DNA of 64,000 bases from assembly GCF_024679095.1 (NCBI RefSeq), contig NC_066529.1, positions 3,334,094 through 3,398,093 of the forward strand, given 5' to 3'. Below are positions 1 through 15,430 of this stretch, one piece after another. The position numbers and the translations under genes were made by a program. A model generated the notes under the pieces. That model was not told where the DNA came from. It was given only the letters and a program-made list of their open reading frames with translations, and did no database searches. The stretch comes from Eriocheir sinensis. Lineage: Eukaryota; Arthropoda; Malacostraca; Decapoda; Varunidae. The first letter of the stretch is position 1. Every line of letters begins with the position of its first letter.

Positions 1-560
1 ATTAGTAGGTAGAAACATTTAAGAGACAGTGAGACGGGAGGCGAAAGATGGAAGGAGGGAGGGAGGGAAAAGAGCGGTAAGTCGTGAAAAAGACGGAAAC
101 GACGGTAACTACTCATTGGAGGGTGGAAAGGGAGCAGAAATAAGCAGGTAGATACATTTAAGAGACAGTGAGACGGGAGGCGAAAGACGGAGGGAGGGAG
201 GGAACAGAGAGATTAGACGTGAAAAAGACAGACGAGAGTGACTAATTATTGGAAGGTAGAAAAGGAGTAGACATTATCAGGTATATAAATATTTTAAAGA
301 CAGGTAGACAAAAGGGGAGAGGCAGAAGGAGAAGGTACGTTATGAAGAAGACGGGAAAGAAGTTGACTATCTACTTATTAAAAGGTGCAAACGAAGCAGA
401 AATAAGCAGGTAGAAACATTTAAGAGACAATGAGACAGGGGGTGAAAGACCGAGGGAGGGAGGGAAGAGAGAGGCAAGTTATGAAGAAGAGGGAGAAGGT
501 GACTACATACTTATTAAAAGGTGCAAACGAAGCAGAACTAAGGAGATAGGAACTGTTTAA
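1..560. repeat. Degenerate minisatellite, about 130-145 bp unit, four copies
   Basis: A purine-rich block containing the phrase GGTAGAAACATTTAAGAGAC recurs near positions 5, 146, 280 and 407, each time followed by a (GGGA)n-like run and a TGAAGAAGA-type segment. No coding signal is visible. It lies left of the first recognised exon of the ITG-like gene, so it is either that gene's intron or intergenic. Confidence 0.7.
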
Positions 561-2080
561 CTGGCTGATGACGCAAGTTTAAGAAGATAGCAAGAACAGT
601 GGGCCTCTGTGTACATAAGTTAATACCCTAATCAGCTCTTTTTTCAGTATTTTTATATATTCTTCTGAAGATAACGTAATCTCTCCGTGTGGATAAAACA
701 AGACCCTAATCATCTATCTTTTATAACGTTTCTTTTTTTTTTTTTGCATATTTAAGAAGATAACGTAGTCTCACGCAATTTCCACATCTATATGTTTTTT
801 TGTCTTTTTTCTGTATATAAACACGTCAAGAGGAGAGTTTCAAGCCCTCTATCCACCCGAAATTGACCTCTCCTTTGACCACTCTTTACTACTCTTTCTT
901 TTTTTTATTTAGGAGCAGCGATTAGTGGGTCATTTTTTATTCATCATCTCTCTCCCCTCTTCTCTCTCCCCTCTTCTTTCTCCCATGTTCTCGCTCCCCT
1001 CTTCTCTCTCCCCTCTTCTCTCTCCCATGTTCTCGCTCCCCTCTTCTCTCTCCCCTCTTCTGTCTCTCCCTCTTTTCTCTCAAATCTTCTCTTTCTACCT
1101 CTTCCCTCTCCCATTCCCTTCCCTTCGCACCTCTGTAAAAATAAAAAGAATACTATCAATCCTTTTCTTAAGAGTCTAACGTCATCAACTCCGTAAATAA
1201 GGTTTCGTGATTACGTTATACATAAGTCAGAACGTCATCGTCCCCTAATAAGCTTTTTTTTTTGTTTCCTTTATAATTCAGAAAAAAATAAACGTAATCT
1301 CTCTCTCTCCCTCCCTTCCTGGCGTACCATTTTTCGATTTTGTCTTCTCTCCCTTGTTCTCCTGCTCCTCACTTCCCCCCACCACCCCCTCGTCTTCTTC
1401 CTCTTCTTCCTCCTCCTCTTTCTTCTCATCCTCGTCCTCCTCCTCCTATTGACATTTTCTCTTCCTTATATATCCTCATCCTCGTCCTCTGCCTCATCCC
1501 CTGAATCAGTTATTTCCCCCCTCGTCTTCTTCCTCTCTTCCCTCCTCTTCCTTCTCATCCTCGTCCTCCTCCTCCTATTGACATTTCCTCTTCCTTATAT
1601 ATCCTCATCCTCGTCCTCTGCCTCATCCCCTGAATCAGTTATTTCTTTCCATTTCTTTCTACTTCTTCTGCCTCTCCCTCCTCCTCCTCCTCATCCTTGT
1701 CCTCCTCCTCCTATCGACATTTCCTCTTCCTTATGTGTCCTCAACCTCGTCCTCTGCCTCGTCCCCTGACTCAGTTATTTCTTCCCATTTTTTGTACTTT
1801 CTCTTCCTCTCCCTCCTCCTCCTCCTCATCATCATCATCATCACCATCATCATCATCATCGTCATCATTAACATCATTATCATCATCATTATTATTTTCG
1901 TGCTGGCTTTGATGGGTGAAAGTTTTCGCGTAATTAATTATTTCGAATCGGTGAAGCACTTAACGAGTCTTTAATTGATCATGAATTCACGATGAGATAA
2001 TTATCCATCCAATGAAGAGTTTTATTTCAGGTCACTTTTTTATGTGTTGTAATTTGAAAGGATGATCGTAGAGCATTAAT
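561..2080. repeat. Non-coding stretch: LINE tail scrap, pyrimidine tracts and a 128-137 bp tandem repeat
   Basis: Positions about 824-930 resemble the 3' tail of the Jockey-like LINE seen elsewhere in the window (a segment CACCCGAAATTGACCTCTCC followed by a poly-T run and a GCAGCGATTAG-like end). Positions 940-1100 are (CTCTCTCCC)n. At about 1440, 1568 and 1705 a unit with TTGACATTT..CTCTTCCTTATATATCC is repeated three times. The open frames here are low-complexity Ser/Leu/Pro translations and are not called as genes. Confidence 0.6.
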
Positions 2081-2083
2081 GTG

Positions 2084-2087
<4 letters not shown>

Positions 2088-2135
<48 letters not shown>
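2088..2135. repeat. (CA)n microsatellite
   Basis: An uninterrupted AC dinucleotide run of about 47 bp. Similar (CA/GT)n tracts occur at 3353-3381, 6228-6284, 7440-7469, 11261-11297, 14060-14097, 18911-18943, 33289-33330, 44811-44849 and 59148-59184. Confidence 0.95.
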
Positions 2136-2138
<3 letters not shown>

Positions 2139-2683
2139 GACATCATCATTTCCACTACTGTCCTCATTCCACAGCAACCTAACAGCCTAACAACCTAACG
2201 ACCTTACACTCAACAACAACCAACCAGCCTCACCAAACCATAAATTCGACGCATGACTTCTCAGACTTGAATCGCGAACAAAAGAAGAAAAAAAAATCCT
2301 GTACCTTATTTTCTTTTTGAAGTCTCCCCGCCCTCCAACTCGTCTTCCTTCCCACCCTTACGCTCGTCAGATCATGATAGCATTACGCAAAAACTTTAAT
2401 TACCCTCTACCGTTAATAAAAGCACTTAAGTTCATGAAAGAGCTGAGGGTTAATGGAACTTGTGAAGAGACTGGGGAATATCGCAACACAGTCGAACCCA
2501 TTTCTCTTTCACGGTATTCTCAAGCATTTTTTTTTTTTTTTCAGCAGCGAGGATCATGTTTCTTAAAGGTCCTTCTAAGCGAGAAAAATGAGAAAAAGTC
2601 ACCCCTCACTCAAACCATTTCATAATATATATCAAAGCATTTGTGGTCAGATTATGTATCATCTATTTTGGGGGGTTTATATC

Positions 2684-2960
2684 ATGGCACAAATTTGGCC
2701 CGTCGCTGCTACACGGTAAAGCCACAAATTTGGCCCGTCGCTGCTACACGGTAAAGCCACAAATTTGGCCCGTCGCTGCTACACGGTAAAGCCACAAATT
2801 TGGCCCGTCGCTGCTACACGGTAAAGCCACAAATTTGGCCCGTCGCTACTACACGGTAAAGCCACAAATTTGGCCCGTCGCTGCTACACGGTAAAGCCAC
2901 AAATTTGGCCCGTCGCTGCTACACGGTAAAACCACAAATTTGGCCCATCGCTGCTACCGG
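2684..2960. repeat. 35-bp minisatellite, about eight near-identical head-to-tail copies
   Basis: The unit contains AAATTTGGCCCGTCGCTGCT followed by ACACGGTAAAGCC. Successive CGTCGCTGCT segments start at 2701 and 2736, which gives the 35-bp period. Copies are almost identical (one CTGCT to CTACT change) and the last is truncated. Units abut with no spacers, so this is a satellite-type array. From 2960 to 4190 I see no gene, only unique AT-rich sequence with one (CA)n. Confidence 0.92.
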
Positions 2961-3349
2961 GTTAATTTTCCTCTTCAATGTTGTCTTAATTTGCTTCACC
3001 GTAAGAAAATAATAATAACAACGGCGTCTTATTACAACTTCACTTCTGTTCAGTTCTGTGCACTTTAGATTAGTTGATGAAAGTTGAGGGAAACACCAGA
3101 GAGAGAGAACAGATGATTGAAGCGTAATGCCACAGGCTAATAATGTCAATCCTCTACTACTAACCTCGGGGAGCAATTGAAGTCGATGATCCTCTTCTTC
3201 AGTTTCCAATACCCGAATCAATGTCCAGTGTCTCGTTCTCATCAGCGTATGAGAGAGAATCTGAAAAAAGGAGATACAAAAACGGGTAATTAAAGGGGAA
3301 TCTTAAGAAATTGTGTTTGTAATCATATGAGAAGGATAAAAGGCAATTG

Positions 3350-3384
<35 letters not shown>

Positions 3385-4239
3385 CACCCCAACCCACCTC
3401 CACACATACGAAAAGGCAAAATTCTATCAGTAAACACGTCGCAACAAACACACAAACAAAATGAAAGGAAACAAAAAGGCTACAGGAATCGGACAAGTTG
3501 AACGCCCTGTCTCCCGGTGCTCTCCCTCGGGATCAATTCGTCTCCAACAACTGCTATCACTGCCATTCTTCTTCTACCTGGCGGCCAAACACGACGGCTT
3601 ATTTGCATTTAAAGTAGCGAACCAGTAACATCCAATCGCTCTCCTTCACCTGTCCGGATGCCAGCTCTTTTAATATACCTGTCTTGGATAATACGTCCCA
3701 ATGCCAAAGTTTACCTGTTTCAGTATTTCTAGTAGACTCCAATGCATCTGGCCCCATATCTGTCCTCAGTCCAGATCTTTTACGCTAGTTTTCTTTAGTT
3801 GATCGGTCTCAATATATGTCTTACGTCTCTTTTTATCATTTAGCTCACACGTTTCTGTATCTGTCCTTAGTCTACCTCTTTTTACTTTATTTTTCTTTAG
3901 TTTATGCCTTTTAATTCCTGTCTAACGTTACCTTTCTTAGGGTCGTATTATAAGGTATTTCGTCGCTCAAGAACATCTATTTGACAAGGCTTTCGTAGGA
4001 GTTGTGGGCATTTCCAGGAGTAGTTATATGACCCTGGTGGTAGTCTGACCCTTCTTCTGTACAATGAACCTGATGAAACACTCATTAGGACCCGACTGAC
4101 CCCTTCTTTGGCCTTTAATAATAGGTGATGTGAGATGTGAGATGTATAATATCTACCTTAGTATTTTCTGTCCCTGTTCCACCAATCATCGTTAGTTCAG
4201 CTCTTGCTCTACCTATCTTCAGCTAAACTGCCTCGACCT

Positions 4240-4580
4240 TCCTCCCACAAACTGTTCCGCAGCCCACCTCTCCCAATTTGCCTGTCCCTATCCTAGTATT
4301 TCCTGTCCCTGTCCCGGCATTCAACACAGTTCACCTTATTCTTAACCTGTCTTCAACCAACCTGCCTCCAAATACCTCTCTGTCACTACCTTGCTTGCCA
4401 CAGACTGTTCTCCGGACCACCTTTGCTGTTATGTCTATCCCTATTCTAGTATTTTCAGTCCCTGTACCGGCATTCAACATAGTTCACCTTTTTCTTAACC
4501 TGTCTTCAACCAACCTGCCTCCAAATACCTCTCTGTCACTACCATGCCTGCCACAGACTGTTCTCCGGCCAACCTGTCCC
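4240..4580. repeat. 153-bp tandem duplication
   Basis: Two copies run from the phrase CCCTATCCTAGTATTTCCTG to CCACAGACTGTTCTCCGG. The shared GGCATTCAACA segments start at 4316 and 4469. A partial upstream copy is suggested by CACAAACTGTTCCGCAGCCC near 4247. The period divides by three, so frames stay open (Pro/Leu/Ser-rich), but nothing marks it as coding. Confidence 0.8.
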
Positions 4581-4759
4581 AATATGCTGTTACCTCATGC
4601 CCTCCTACTTGTCTCAATTTACCTGCAGCCCCGGCCCGTCTGTCTCACTCCGCTTCCCCCCAGCCCGCCTGTCACACCACATTCACCCTCCCAACACACA
4701 CATCTCAGTACCTGCCCCCCAGCCCACCTGTCTGCCTGCATCCTTCTTCAGTAGAGCTA

Positions 4760-6510
<1,751 letters not shown>

Positions 6511-6526
6511 CCCCCTCTCTCCACAG

Positions 6527-6655
6527 CCTCCGGGACCTGCATGTCTGCCGCCGACCATCGTGAGGGATCGGAGTGCGTCGGCGACTCGGAGTGCAGCGCC
6601 GGAATGTACTGCGATCTGGGCGCCTGCGTTCCTTTCCAGGGCAAGAAGCGCTACA
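6527..6655 (+). CDS. ITG-like neuropeptide precursor, internal exon (first one in window)
   Basis: The exon follows an acceptor CTCTCTCCACAG and ends at a strong donor, GTGAGT. It begins with the last two bases of a split codon, so at least one coding exon precedes it. It reads SGTCMSAADHREG, then SECVGDSECSAGMYC and DLGACVPFQGKKRY. This matches, from memory of insect ITG-like prohormones, the middle Cys-rich segment before the conserved YNEEC region. The family is a secreted neuroendocrine precursor cleaved at dibasic sites. The upstream signal peptide and first Cys block were not found in 1-6526. Homology is inferred from motif order, not a search. Confidence 0.8.
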
Positions 6656-7210
6656 GTGAGTATTGAGCGTATGAAGAAGTATTTAGCGCTACAGTGAACC
6701 TTAGGTGAGGATTTAGTGCTGCAGTGAGTATTAAATGTTTGAATGGAGGGGATTTTGGCGCTTCAGTGAGTATTAGGTGAGGATTTAGCGCTGCAGTGAG
6801 TATTAAATGTTTGAATGGAGGGGATTTTGGCGCTTCAGTGAGTATTAGGTGAGGATTTAGCGCTGCAGTGAGTATTGAACGTTTAAGCGGGGATTTAGCG
6901 TTGCAGTGAATATCAATTGGAAGAGAAAATGGCGCTCCAATGAGAATTAAAGGGGAGTAATTAACGTTCCAGTAAGTATTGAGCGTTTGAGGGAGTAATT
7001 ACCGCCGCACTATTAAACGTTTCAAGGAGTAATTAGTGTTCCAGAGGGTGTTTAAAGGGAGTAATTAACGCCCCAGTGATTATTAAGCGTTTGAAGGAGT
7101 AATTACCGCTACAATATAAAACGTTTCAAAGAGTAATTAGCGCTCCAGTAAACAATTAAAGCTTGAGTGAAGATTTAGCGCTACAGTGAGTTCATTTTAT
7201 GCTGGTATGA
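6640..7210 (+). repeat. Degenerate tandem array derived from the exon-end/splice-donor sequence
   Basis: The real junction is GCGCTACA|GTGAGTATT. Closely related strings (GTGCTGCAGTGAGTATTAAA, GGCGCTTCAGTGAGTATTAG, GCGCTGCAGTGAGTATTGAA and more decayed versions such as ACGTTCCAGTAAGTATTGAG) recur about every 30-75 bp to about 7190. Several retain a consensus-quality GTGAGT or GTAAGT donor. A 72-bp higher-order unit (from 6721 and again from 6793) shows local tandem duplication. Confidence 0.85.
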
Positions 7211-7433
7211 GTATTAAACTAAATGGTATGTACAAAAATTCTACAGTGTATATCAAACCCTAGTTCTTTCGCTTTAAAGCATTATAATTAACTGTCTGCT
7301 CATATACTCGTACATTGATATCATTTCAAAACGGGGAAACTTACGGAAATATACCATTCATTGAGGTTATGCAGCGAGAACTCTCCTTCCACGGCTTAAT
7401 AGTACATACTCTCCACACTAACACGCCTCCAGT

Positions 7434-7470
<37 letters not shown>

Positions 7471-7678
7471 ATCACCCTACCATCACCCGGAAGCCTGTCC
7501 CTCTCTCCTGCTGGATGTTGAAGCCCATTTTTAAAGTTATAGATAGAGGAAAACCGTTTTCTCTACGTTACACTCTCTTGGTCTGCCTATCTATCTATAT
7601 CTCTCTATCTTATTGTCTGTTAATCTCACTCACTCTACTTACACAGTCACGCTCATTCACTCCCCCCCTCCCCCGCAG

Positions 7679-7767
7679 ACGAGCCGTGCACGCTGAGCTC
7701 CGAGTGTGAGATCGAACGCGGACTTTGCTGCCAGCTGGTCCGACGCCACCGCCAGGCACCCAAAACA
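7679..7767 (+). CDS. ITG-like neuropeptide precursor, second exon in window
   Basis: Acceptor CCCCCGCAG, donor GTAAGC. The leading AC joins the A left by the previous exon to make Asn, giving NEPCTLSSECEIERGLCC followed by QLVRRHRQAPKT. This is the most recognisable block of the family: insect ITG-like precursors have YNEEC...GLCCQLQRRHRQ at this place. RR and RRHR are potential convertase sites but are conserved inside the folded Cys domain, so probably structural. The exon ends in phase 0. The intron after it (7768-11048) is largely pyrimidine tracts. Confidence 0.88.
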
Positions 7768-11048
<3,281 letters not shown>

Positions 11049-11105
11049 CTGTGTGGGTACTTCAAGGACCCCATGATCTGTCTGGGCCACGTCAACACGC
11101 AGCAG
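11049..11105 (+). CDS. ITG-like neuropeptide precursor, third exon in window
   Basis: Acceptor CGCCTTTCAG after a long pyrimidine tract, donor GTAAAG. Its 19 codons read LCGYFKDPMICLGHVNTQQ in phase 0 at both ends. Insect relatives carry CSYFKDPLVC(I)GP at this position, so the two Cys complete the disulfide-rich domain. The intron that follows is about 3.5 kb. Confidence 0.87.
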
Positions 11106-11257
11106 GTAAAGCAGGCAGAAGACAAACACTAAGGACGGTGTGGGGCTGTTTGTTCGTCCGTGCGTACTTCTGTGAGTCGTCATCACCGCCACCACCACCA
11201 CCACCACCACAAACCTCTTCTTCCCATTCTCATCTGTTTACTCTTTTGTCTGTCTTG

Positions 11258-11298
<41 letters not shown>

Positions 11299-11314
11299 TC
11301 TGTTTCACCTTTGT

Positions 11315-11720
11315 CATGATTAGTCTTTGGTGTTGTTGTTTTCTAGTTCTTTCTTCGTCTCTGTTTGTCTATCCGTTTGTTTTGCTTTCTTCATCCCTCT
11401 GTCTATATTTGCCTTTTCTGCTTCACTTTTGTCACGATTAGTCTTTGGTGTTGCCGTTATCAAGTTCTTTGTTTGTCTCTGTTTGTCTATCCGTTTGTTT
11501 TCCTTTCTTCTTCATCCCTCTTCTATATTTGCCTTTTCTGATTCACTTTTGTCACGATTAGTCTTTGGTGTTGCTGTTCTCTAGTTCTTTGTTTGTCTCT
11601 GTTTGTCTATCCGTTTGTTTTCCTTTATTTTTCATTCCTCTGCCTATCTCTCTCTCTTCTATATCTGTCTTCTCTGCTTCACCTTTGTCACGATCAGTCT
11701 TTGGTCTTGTTGTTCCATAG
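11315..11720. repeat. 118-136 bp tandem repeat, four copies
   Basis: The phrase GATTAGTCTTTGGTGTTG recurs at 11318, 11436, 11556 and (as GATCAGTCTTTGGTCTTG) 11692, each followed by TTTGTCTCTGTTTGTCTATC-type sequence. It is preceded by (GT)n at 11261-11297. It lies inside the ITG-like gene intron. Confidence 0.85.
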
Positions 11721-12055
11721 TTTGTTTGTTTGTCTATCCGTCTGTCTTTTTATTCTCCATCACTCTGCCTGTCTGTCTCTTCTAAATTTGTCTGGTGTCA
11801 GTTTCGTATTTCTTTTTCCCTAGTGTATACCATATTATTCCGCACCTTATCAATCAGCATTCCAATCCAGCAGGCCAAAACTTTCAGATAATGCTGCATT
11901 CTACGTGAAGATTAAGTTAAAAAGCGTTACTTGTTGGTGTTGTTTTCCTGCTAGCTGTCAAAAAAAAAAGAAAAAATGTGCTGAGGAGGGGGCTGTACGA
12001 TAATTTGGTAACGCTGCTAGTGTGTCTCTATATTACCTGTAGTGAAGCCAGATTG

Positions 12056-12246
12056 GAGACATCGTTTTAGCATTGTTTCCCGGGTCTCCTTTCCACCTCG
12101 CTCCTGCCACACACTCCCAACACCAATCTCTTCATCTCATATATTACCTATAGCAACATATGAGAGGAAGAGATAGGTGTTGGGACAATGGCAGAGCGGC
12201 AGGGAGGAAAGGACCAGAGGGAGGCAACGCAAAAATGGTCTCGTGT
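12056..12246. mobile_element. Foldback MITE, first copy of a family also at 52.6 kb
   Basis: The left part reads TCCCAACACCAATCTCTTC after a GCCACACAC segment. The right part is its complement, GAGAGGAAGAGATAGGTGTT and GGGACAATGGCAGAGCGGC. The outer ends are also complementary (CATCGTTTTAGCATTG against CAACGCAAAAATGG). The element can form one long hairpin, carries no coding sequence, and is related to 52616-52797. Confidence 0.75.
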
Positions 12247-12335
12247 ATATTTGGTTTCACAATACTTAACCCAACTACCTGTCCGTTCGTCTACCTGTCT
12301 ACCTGCCTCTGTCATCCTGTAGTGCCTGTCTCAAT

Positions 12336-12553
12336 CACCGCTGCCAGATTATCGTACTCAAAGCATAGTATTTACCGGTTTCTGACGCCTAACTATAGCC
12401 AAGAAACATCAGAATCTAACTCTTTTCACGATAACTATAAATGAGTTTCGTTATTAGAGCCCAGAAGACAGTTTTGGGGTAGGAAGTCGGGAAATATAAA
12501 CGGCTGAGTACGACCAAGATCTATTGAAGAGTACGACAATCTGGCAACGTTCG
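12336..12553 (-). mobile_element. TIR MITE (CACCGTTGCCAGATTATC family), copy 1
   Basis: It starts with CACCGCTGCCAGATTATC and ends with the inverted version GACAATCTGGCAACG. Between the ends is a body with GGTTTCTGACGCCTAACTAT, CCAAGAAACATCA and CCAGAAGACAGTTT. The same body, opposite orientation, is found at 49275-49462 and 55262-55453. There is no transposase, so it is a non-autonomous DNA transposon. Confidence 0.78.
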
Positions 12554-13000
12554 TCTCAATGCATGTCACCTTAGTGCTTGTGGATAAAGTATGTAATATT
12601 TATTCATCGCTTCTCTTTGTTCAGTGTTCGTTTTCGAGTGTCTTAACATTGATTCATTCCCTTCGTGGCATTTTCCAATAGATATAGTCGTGTTAATAAT
12701 ATGCATAGCTAGTCCTTAGTTAGTAACGATATGCATTTTTGATTCCTGCCTCGCTATTTTTTTTTAATCTATTTTCTTTTCACTATCGATCCGGTGAATC
12801 TTGTGGACAGCATGAGTGTTAGCGTAGTAAGGCTAATATTCTATCCATATCCACTGTGTACTTATCCAACTAAACCTCAAATCTCTGCCGTCTATAAATC
12901 TGACATGTATATAGTAATGTATGTATTCGCTATATATCCTAACTCACGCAATGACCTTTACTTCCGATACTATTTTTCCTCTCCTTTAATATCCATAGAG

Positions 13001-13800
13001 CGCGCAGCCATCCCTCCGTTTCTTGGGATTTCACCGCATCTAAATTCTCCCTCCCAGTACTTCGGTTTCACAAATATTACTTTCCTTATCATGAAGCCTA
13101 TTTTTCTCCTAGAACGCGCAACCATCTCTACGTTTCTTGGGATTTCACCGCATCTAAATTCTCCCTCCCTCTACTTCGGTTTCACAAATATTACTTTCCT
13201 TATCATGAAGCCTATTTTTCTCCTAGAACGCGCAGCCATCCCTACGTTTCTTGGGATTTCACCGCATCTAAATTCTCTCTCCCACTACTTCGGTTTCACA
13301 AATATTACTTTCCTTATCATGAAGCCTATTTTTCTCCTAGAACGCGCAGCCATCCCTACGTTTCTTGGGATTTCACCGCATCTAAATTCTCCCTCCCTCT
13401 ACTTCGGTTTCACAAATATTACTTTCCTTATCATGAAGCCTATTTTTCTCCTCGAGCGCGCAGCCATCCCTACGTTTCTTGGGATTTCACCGCATCTAAA
13501 TTCTCTCCTTTCCTTCGGTTTCAAATAACACTTTCTTATCATCGCAGCCCTATTTTTCTCCTAGAACGCGCAGCCATCCCTACGTTTCTTGGGATTTCAC
13601 CGCATCTAAATTCTCCCTCCCTCTACTTCGGTTTCACAAATATTACTTTCCTTATCATGAAGCCTATTTTTCTCCTCGAACGCGCAACCATCTCTACATT
13701 TCTTGGTTATTTCACCGCATCTAAATTCTCCCTTCCATTACGTACTGTAGTTTCATATATGTTACTTTCCTTATCACGAAGCTTTTTTCTCTCTCCTCGA
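13001..13800. repeat. 114-bp minisatellite, about seven copies
   Basis: Units start with CGCGCAGCCATCCCTACG at 13001, 13115, 13229, 13343, 13457, 13567 and 13681. All spacings are 114 bp except one of 110. The unit length divides by three, so a 38-residue repeat stays open for five units until the 110-bp copy breaks the frame. No splice sites or start context support translation, so it is called an intronic minisatellite. Confidence 0.9.
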
Positions 13801-14039
13801 GGCCTTCTTTTGTGACTCTATATAGGCTTCCTCTGCCACTGGATGCTCCCGTGTTGCCCAAGCCTATAGAGGTAGTGATAGATTTATGCAGCCTATCGTG
13901 TTCTTTATCGTCTCCCTTCTACATCTCTGAATGCTTTGTCATCATTAGAATATGGTGTTATGTCAGTTCTCAAAGTCCTTTTTATCTTTCATGAATTTAT
14001 ATGTGTACCTTTCCACCTCTCTGTGCCACTTTCTGACCT

Positions 14040-14057
14040 TTCAATCCCTTTAACCCA

Positions 14058-14099
<42 letters not shown>

Positions 14100-14144
14100 C
14101 CTAACCAACAACGAACGGATGGCGATCGATTAGACATAAACATC

Positions 14145-14210
<66 letters not shown>

Positions 14211-14240
14211 CACACACACACACACACGCACACAGTTCCC
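14040..14240. repeat. (CA)n-(TC)n-(CA)n compound microsatellite
   Basis: CA repeats at about 14060-14097, TC repeats at about 14152-14209 and CA repeats again to 14228. It sits in the last intron of the ITG-like gene, about 370 bp before the final exon. Confidence 0.95.
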
Positions 14241-14600
14241 CTTTCTCAACTTCTCGCCATCCATCTTTTCCTCATCCTTCTTTCTTTTTGGTCCTCCTCC
14301 CTTACCCTTCCCTTCCTCCTTCTTTCCCTTACCCTTCCCTTTTCCCCTTCTCAACCTTTCCTCTTCCCTGTAAACCCTGTAAACCGCAATCTTCCTCTCC
14401 CTCACCCTTTCTCCTATTGGTTATCCTACCTTTCTCACCCTTACCCTTCCCTCTACTATCCTTAACCTTTCCTCTCCCCTGTAAACCCTGTAAGCCATCC
14501 CTCGTCACAGCATGCGGCGAGGTAGAGGGACGGACGGGACAAAGCATTAGTACCACCTGCACATCCCTAATAAAACCCTCCTTCCCCGCTTTCTCGACAG

Positions 14601-14675
14601 GTCCAACACGTGGTTCAACATACGATGGGAGAGAAGAGGTTAACCGGGAGGAACTACGAGTATATTATTGTGTGA
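14601..14675 (+). CDS. ITG-like neuropeptide precursor, terminal exon
   Basis: Acceptor CTTTCTCGACAG, phase 0, joining directly to the QQ end of the third exon. It reads VQHVVQHTMGEKR, then LTGRNYEYIIV and a TGA stop. Insect precursors have SVVQYTSGEKR followed by the ITG peptide, so GEKR is the expected convertase site and LTG stands where ITG is expected. The tail after LTG differs from the insect QGNRIF form. A possible alternative is splicing at the GTGAGC overlapping the stop codon (the last two bases of the Val codon would precede it), which would extend the protein. No polyadenylation signal was identified nearby. Confidence 0.78.
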   Translation, partial: VQHVVQHTMGEKRLTGRNYEYIIV

Positions 14676-14753
14676 GCTGAAGACACGAGAACAAAGAAAA
14701 CGAGATGCCGAACGACAACCACCAAGAATTCTGAAGCGTCATCCCTGGGGCCT

Positions 14754-15068
<315 letters not shown>

Positions 15069-15305
15069 CAATGTGATTCGTCCATGCATCAGTTTTCTCC
15101 TATGTCTAGAGTTACTTATTGAATTGGCAAACTTGACTTTCATTAAAAAAAAAAAATTACAACCCTTTTTATTGCACGTTGTTTTAAGGTAAATTATTCA
15201 AGTATGCATATTCATTCAGCTCCATTGATGTTACTATTCCTTCAACTACTACTACTGCTACTACTACTACTACTGTTACTACTACTACTTCTACCATCAC
15301 TACTT

Positions 15306-15430
15306 CTATGGGTGCTGAGTGGCGCAGTGGCACGGGCTGATGACTCCCAGTTCGAGACCCACAAAAGACTGCGCCACTTAGAGGAAGAAACAGCGCTTTT
15401 CCGTACCCCAAAAGTGGACTATAAATTCTG
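15306..15430 (+). mobile_element. Short tRNA-derived SINE-like fragment
   Basis: GAGTGGCGCAGTGGCACGGG resembles an RNA polymerase III A box. About 25 bp further, AGTTCGAGACCC resembles a B box. Trinucleotide (ACT)n tracts flank it. No cloverleaf with paired acceptor stem is formed, so it is taken as a SINE head rather than a tRNA gene. Confidence 0.55.

Noticed and set aside
2684..2960. Regular 35-bp repeats considered as a CRISPR array
   Set aside because: Units abut with no unique spacers, there are no cas genes, and the sequence is eukaryotic.
3930..4140. Possible TIR element starting GGGTCGTATTATAAGG
   Set aside because: Only one end resembles the GGGCCGTATTCTTAA family and no matching right end was found.
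12794..13528. 244-codon frame with 38-residue repeats as a repeat protein
   Set aside because: Minisatellite inside an intron. One 110-bp unit breaks the frame and no start or splice context supports it.
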